Shown here: piece after piece, positions 57,973 to 60,119 of the stretch | Layout of the letters: every line of letters begins with the position of its first letter | Position numbering within the stretch: position 1 is the stretch's first letter | From: Novosphingobium sp. KCTC 2891 | GTDB taxonomy: Bacteria > Pseudomonadota > Alphaproteobacteria > Sphingomonadales > Sphingomonadaceae | Length of the DNA: 60,119 nucleotides | Assembly (NCBI RefSeq): GCF_025938155.1 | Contig: NZ_JAPCZG010000015.1 | Span: 1 to 60,119 of the forward strand | Reading direction: 5' to 3' | Notes under the pieces: model-generated | The model's database searches: none | Seen by the model: only the letters and a program-made list of their open reading frames with translations | What the model was told of the DNA's origin: nothing | Program-made: the position numbers and the translations under genes

Positions 57973-58551
57973 ATGAAGCGGCTGGCGGCAGGCAATTCAT
58001 GCGACCATGATGCGCAGGCTTGCGTGTGCGGATTGCTGCCTGATCCGCTTGACGGGCTGGCGGCCGGTCGTCTCGACGTGATCTATCGCGCCGAACGGCC
58101 CTCGCTCCTGCGACGGCTTGTCCGCCGCGCCGGGATCGATCAGGCCGAAGATATCGTCCAGCAGGTTTTCGTGCGTCTGGCCGGTCGCCGGGAAGCCGTC
58201 GCGCAGATCGAGGCACCCGCCGGTTACCTTGCCGAAGCAGCCCGCAATGCGCTGCGTGACAACCATCGTACGGCGGCGCGCCGGAGCACTTCAGCCCATG
58301 TGTCGCTGGACGATGTCACCTTGTCCGGGCCGGATCCTGTTTCGCATCTTGAGGCACGCGACCGGCTTGCCCGTCTTGAACTTGCGTTGGGACGGCTCAA
58401 GCCGCTGACGCGGAATGTGTTTCTTGCCCGCCGGCTCGATGGCTATAGTTATGCAGAGATCGCCGAACAGACGGGGTTGAGCGTGCGCGCCGTGGAAAAG
58501 CAGATGAGCCGGGCCATCCAGCAACTCGCCCGTCACCTCGACGACGGCTGA
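57973..58551 (+). CDS. FecI-type ECF sigma factor
   Basis: The product has 192 residues. Sigma region 2 is seen in LVRRAGIDQAEDIVQQVFVRLAG and region 4 in LKPLTRNVFLARRLDGYSYAEIAEQTGLSVRAVEKQMSRAIQQL, the FecI pattern. It directs RNA polymerase to the promoter of a TonB-dependent receptor gene when its anti-sigma partner senses the loaded receptor. It is followed after 5 bases by a FecR gene and then by a receptor gene cut by the IS. The first ~25 residues are atypical and the true start may be further in. Confidence 0.93.
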   Translation: MKRLAAGNSCDHDAQACVCGLLPDPLDGLAAGRLDVIYRAERPSLLRRLVRRAGIDQAEDIVQQVFVRLAGRREAVAQIEAPAGYLAEAARNALRDNHRTAARRSTSAHVSLDDVTLSGPDPVSHLEARDRLARLELALGRLKPLTRNVFLARRLDGYSYAEIAEQTGLSVRAVEKQMSRAIQQLARHLDDG

Positions 58552-58556
58552 CGCGC

Positions 58557-59525
58557 GTGGCTCGCAAGCAAATTCCCGAGAGCATCCGCAAGGAAGCTGC
58601 CGACTGGCTCGCGCGCAACGAGGCCGAGTGGGCAGGCGAGCACCCTGCCGAATTCGAAACCTGGCTGGCCCGCGACTTGCGCCATCGCCTGGCCTATGCC
58701 GAGGCCGACCGCGCCTGGCGCGACAGCCTGATGCTTGGCCGTACGACCATCGGGCGCGCGCGGACTTTAGCCCGTGCGCCGCTGCACCTGCGCCGGAACA
58801 CGCATATTGCCGCGATGTCGCTGCTTGTCCTGTTAGGCGTGGGCCTGATGACCGTGCGGTTTGTCGGGACCATGCCCGCAATCAGTTTCGGTACGACGGT
58901 TGAAGCGCAGACCTATCGTACCGCTCCAGGCGAAACCCGCACATGGTCGTTGCCCGATGGAAGTTCGCTGACGCTCAACGGGGCAGCACTTGCCCGCGCG
59001 CAGTTTGATGGCAGGACAAGGCGGATCGACGTTGAGCAGGGAGCAGCGCGGATCCACGTGGCTCCGAACAATGCGCGCGCGCTCGAAATTCGCACCGCCG
59101 GTCTATCGGCGATAACGCGCGAGGCGGTTGTTGAAGTGGTTGCCATGCCCGACACTAACAGAATCTTGCTGGTATCGGGCCATGCGAGCGCGGCAGTTGC
59201 TGGCGGGATGAGCCGGACCCTGGGGGCCGGACAATCCATTGTGCTGCCTGGCACGCCCGAACCCAAGCCGACGCCAACCACCGCGTCGGTCGCGAGCCAT
59301 CCTGCGTTGCTCGGGCTCGACGGGGTGACCGTGGCGCAAGCGGTTGAACGCCTCAACCAGACCAACCGGATCCAGATCCGGCTTGCCGACGCGGATATCG
59401 GCGGACGCCGTCTGATCGGTGGCTTGCGTACCGACGATCCCGGCAGCTTCGCGCAGACGCTTGCCGCTCTCGATGATCTCGACGTCGTGCGCGAACGCGA
59501 CATGATCGTCCTGCGGCCACGCTGA
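58557..59525 (+). CDS. FecR-family anti-sigma regulator
   Basis: This 322-residue protein is translated from GTG 58557. The cytoplasmic N-terminus (DUF4880-type: ADWLARNEAEWAGEHPAEFETWLARD) is followed by one membrane segment (AAMSLLVLLGVGLMTVRFV, ~85-103). The periplasmic FecR domain (GETRTWSLPDGSSLTLNGAA) is followed by a DUF4974-like C-terminal domain (GVTVAQAVERLNQTNRIQIRL ... VVRERDMIVLRPR) that contacts the receptor's N-terminal signalling domain. It controls the preceding sigma factor. Confidence 0.93.
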   Translation: MARKQIPESIRKEAADWLARNEAEWAGEHPAEFETWLARDLRHRLAYAEADRAWRDSLMLGRTTIGRARTLARAPLHLRRNTHIAAMSLLVLLGVGLMTVRFVGTMPAISFGTTVEAQTYRTAPGETRTWSLPDGSSLTLNGAALARAQFDGRTRRIDVEQGAARIHVAPNNARALEIRTAGLSAITREAVVEVVAMPDTNRILLVSGHASAAVAGGMSRTLGAGQSIVLPGTPEPKPTPTTASVASHPALLGLDGVTVAQAVERLNQTNRIQIRLADADIGGRRLIGGLRTDDPGSFAQTLAALDDLDVVRERDMIVLRPR

Positions 59526-59841
59526 CCTCCCGTCCGCGAACCCGACAGCCCCTCCTTACGCTGCAAGCTTCGATCCCATTTCCTCGCCGCTGCTGTTTGT
59601 CGCCGATTGCAGCGGCGCAGTCCGGTCTCATGAAACGAGAGGGGAGAAGGCTTTGGGGCGGGCGCGCAGCGGTGGAGCTGTAAGTTTCTGCCAGGCTCAC
59701 GGGCCGGGCTGACCTTCGCGCCACCGCTCGCCGTCTTGCGGGCGAGCATTCCCATTCAAAAATTTTTGTCGGGTCTTTGCGTCCGTCGGCGTCCCCACGG
59801 CCATGAGCGTCCTGTCACAGGGCGCCAGGGAGGTATGTACC
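59526..59841 (+). promoter_or_regulatory. 316-bp intergenic region before the receptor gene; candidate FecI-type promoter
   Basis: No gene is supported here. At 59757-59790 an A/T run (CAAAAATTTTTGTC) is followed by GGGTCTTTGCGTCCGTC, a layout often seen upstream of FecI-controlled TonB receptors in sphingomonads (from memory). The remainder shows no convincing hairpin or coding signal. Confidence 0.4.
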
Positions 59842-60012
59842 ATGACGTCCAGAACCCAGCTTCAATCCGTCCTTGCCGCCTTGATGGCGGGCAGCGTTCT
59901 CACTGTTCCCCAATGCGTTGCTGCTCGCGATGACAAGCAGATTGCGCTCGATTTGCCGGCGCAGGGCCTCGACCAGTCGCTGCGTGACCTCGCCATTGTT
60001 GATTGCCGCTGA
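59842..60012 (+). pseudogene. TonB-dependent receptor (FecA-like), cut by the IS end
   Basis: The surviving 5' part has a signal peptide (LQSVLAALMAGSVLTVPQCVAA) and the start of a secretin/TonB N-terminal (STN) signalling domain: IALDLPAQGLDQSLRDLAI. STN domains talk to FecR-type regulators, fitting the FecI/FecR genes just upstream. The IS begins at 59997, two bases into codon 52, and ends the frame with VDCR-stop. Everything after the STN start is missing, so the receptor is not made from this copy. Confidence 0.85.
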
Positions 60013-60119
60013 GAAGTGACCCGGGAGGGGCACAAATTTCCACTGAGAAGTGACCCATGTTGAACTCGCCCCTTGCTTTGATGAGCGAGGGGTCATGGAG
60101 TGTTGGACATGGCGTTATT
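59997..60119 (+). mobile_element. Left end of an IS21-like insertion sequence (partial)
   Basis: The terminus TGTTGATTGCCGCTGAGAAG starts at 59997, with a second GAGAAGTGACCC repeat at about 60044. A possible istA start lies near the edge: GCGAGGGG ribosome-binding site, then GTG 60100 or ATG 60109. It is the opposite end of the element type seen at 1-122. Confidence 0.75.

Noticed and set aside
57728..60119. attR of the tRNA-Ser element
   Set aside because: No copy of the tRNA 3' sequence occurs after 50201 in the window.

Overview
The window reads as high-GC alphaproteobacterial chromosome, most likely from Sphingomonadales and close to Novosphingobium. Three things point there: the order divL-tsaE-amgK-murU-addB-addA-trxA, a gcrA cell-cycle regulator, and sphingomonad-style FecI/FecR and TorF-type porin genes. 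The genus is inferred from gene content only. Both window ends lie about 122 bases inside the two different ends of an IS21-like element, so the window is probably a draft contig broken at repeated IS copies.

Layout. (1) 1-2.2 kb: an IS end that truncates a spore-coat-U (SCPU) pilin-like gene, then an RTX calcium-binding exoprotein with a clear terminator. (2) 2.4-12.9 kb: a MASE1-PAS-GGDEF protein, an FtsB-like divisome protein, a phospholipase D-folE-thioesterase operon, a TorF-type porin pair, a serine carboxypeptidase, a peroxiredoxin, and ahcY preceded by a 20-bp SahR-like palindrome. (3) 13.0-24.4 kb: a tightly overlapping operon of divL (Tyr replaces the H-box His), tsaE, the MurNAc salvage genes amgK and murU, the addAB recombination nuclease and trxA. 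(4) 24.4-31.4 kb: an inositol-monophosphatase-family gene, a GST, argJ and an acyltransferase on the minus strand, divergent from secA. (5) 31.5-46.5 kb: a three-gene operon with stop/start overlaps at both junctions. It encodes a TpsB outer-membrane transporter, a 3372-residue repetitive TpsA exoprotein and an exported CHAT (caspase-like) protein with an intact His/Cys pair. This is the most promising candidate system. (6) 46.6-50.1 kb: a frameshifted diguanylate cyclase, gcrA, an ABC-2 permease and hspQ. (7) 50.1 kb to the end: tRNA-Ser(CGA) with a P4-type integrase directly downstream, which marks the left end of an integrative element. It carries a lytic transglycosylase, a toprim/primase-like protein and a 1410-residue methyltransferase plus Strawberry-notch-type helicase. 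These are followed by a FecI/FecR pair whose TonB receptor partner is cut by the right-hand IS end.

How the genes fit together: most of the window is housekeeping (methylation cycle, secretion, cell-cycle control, wall recycling, recombination). Accessory content is concentrated in the TPS-CHAT operon and in the tRNA-Ser element. No matching attR was found in the window, so the element's right limit is unknown.
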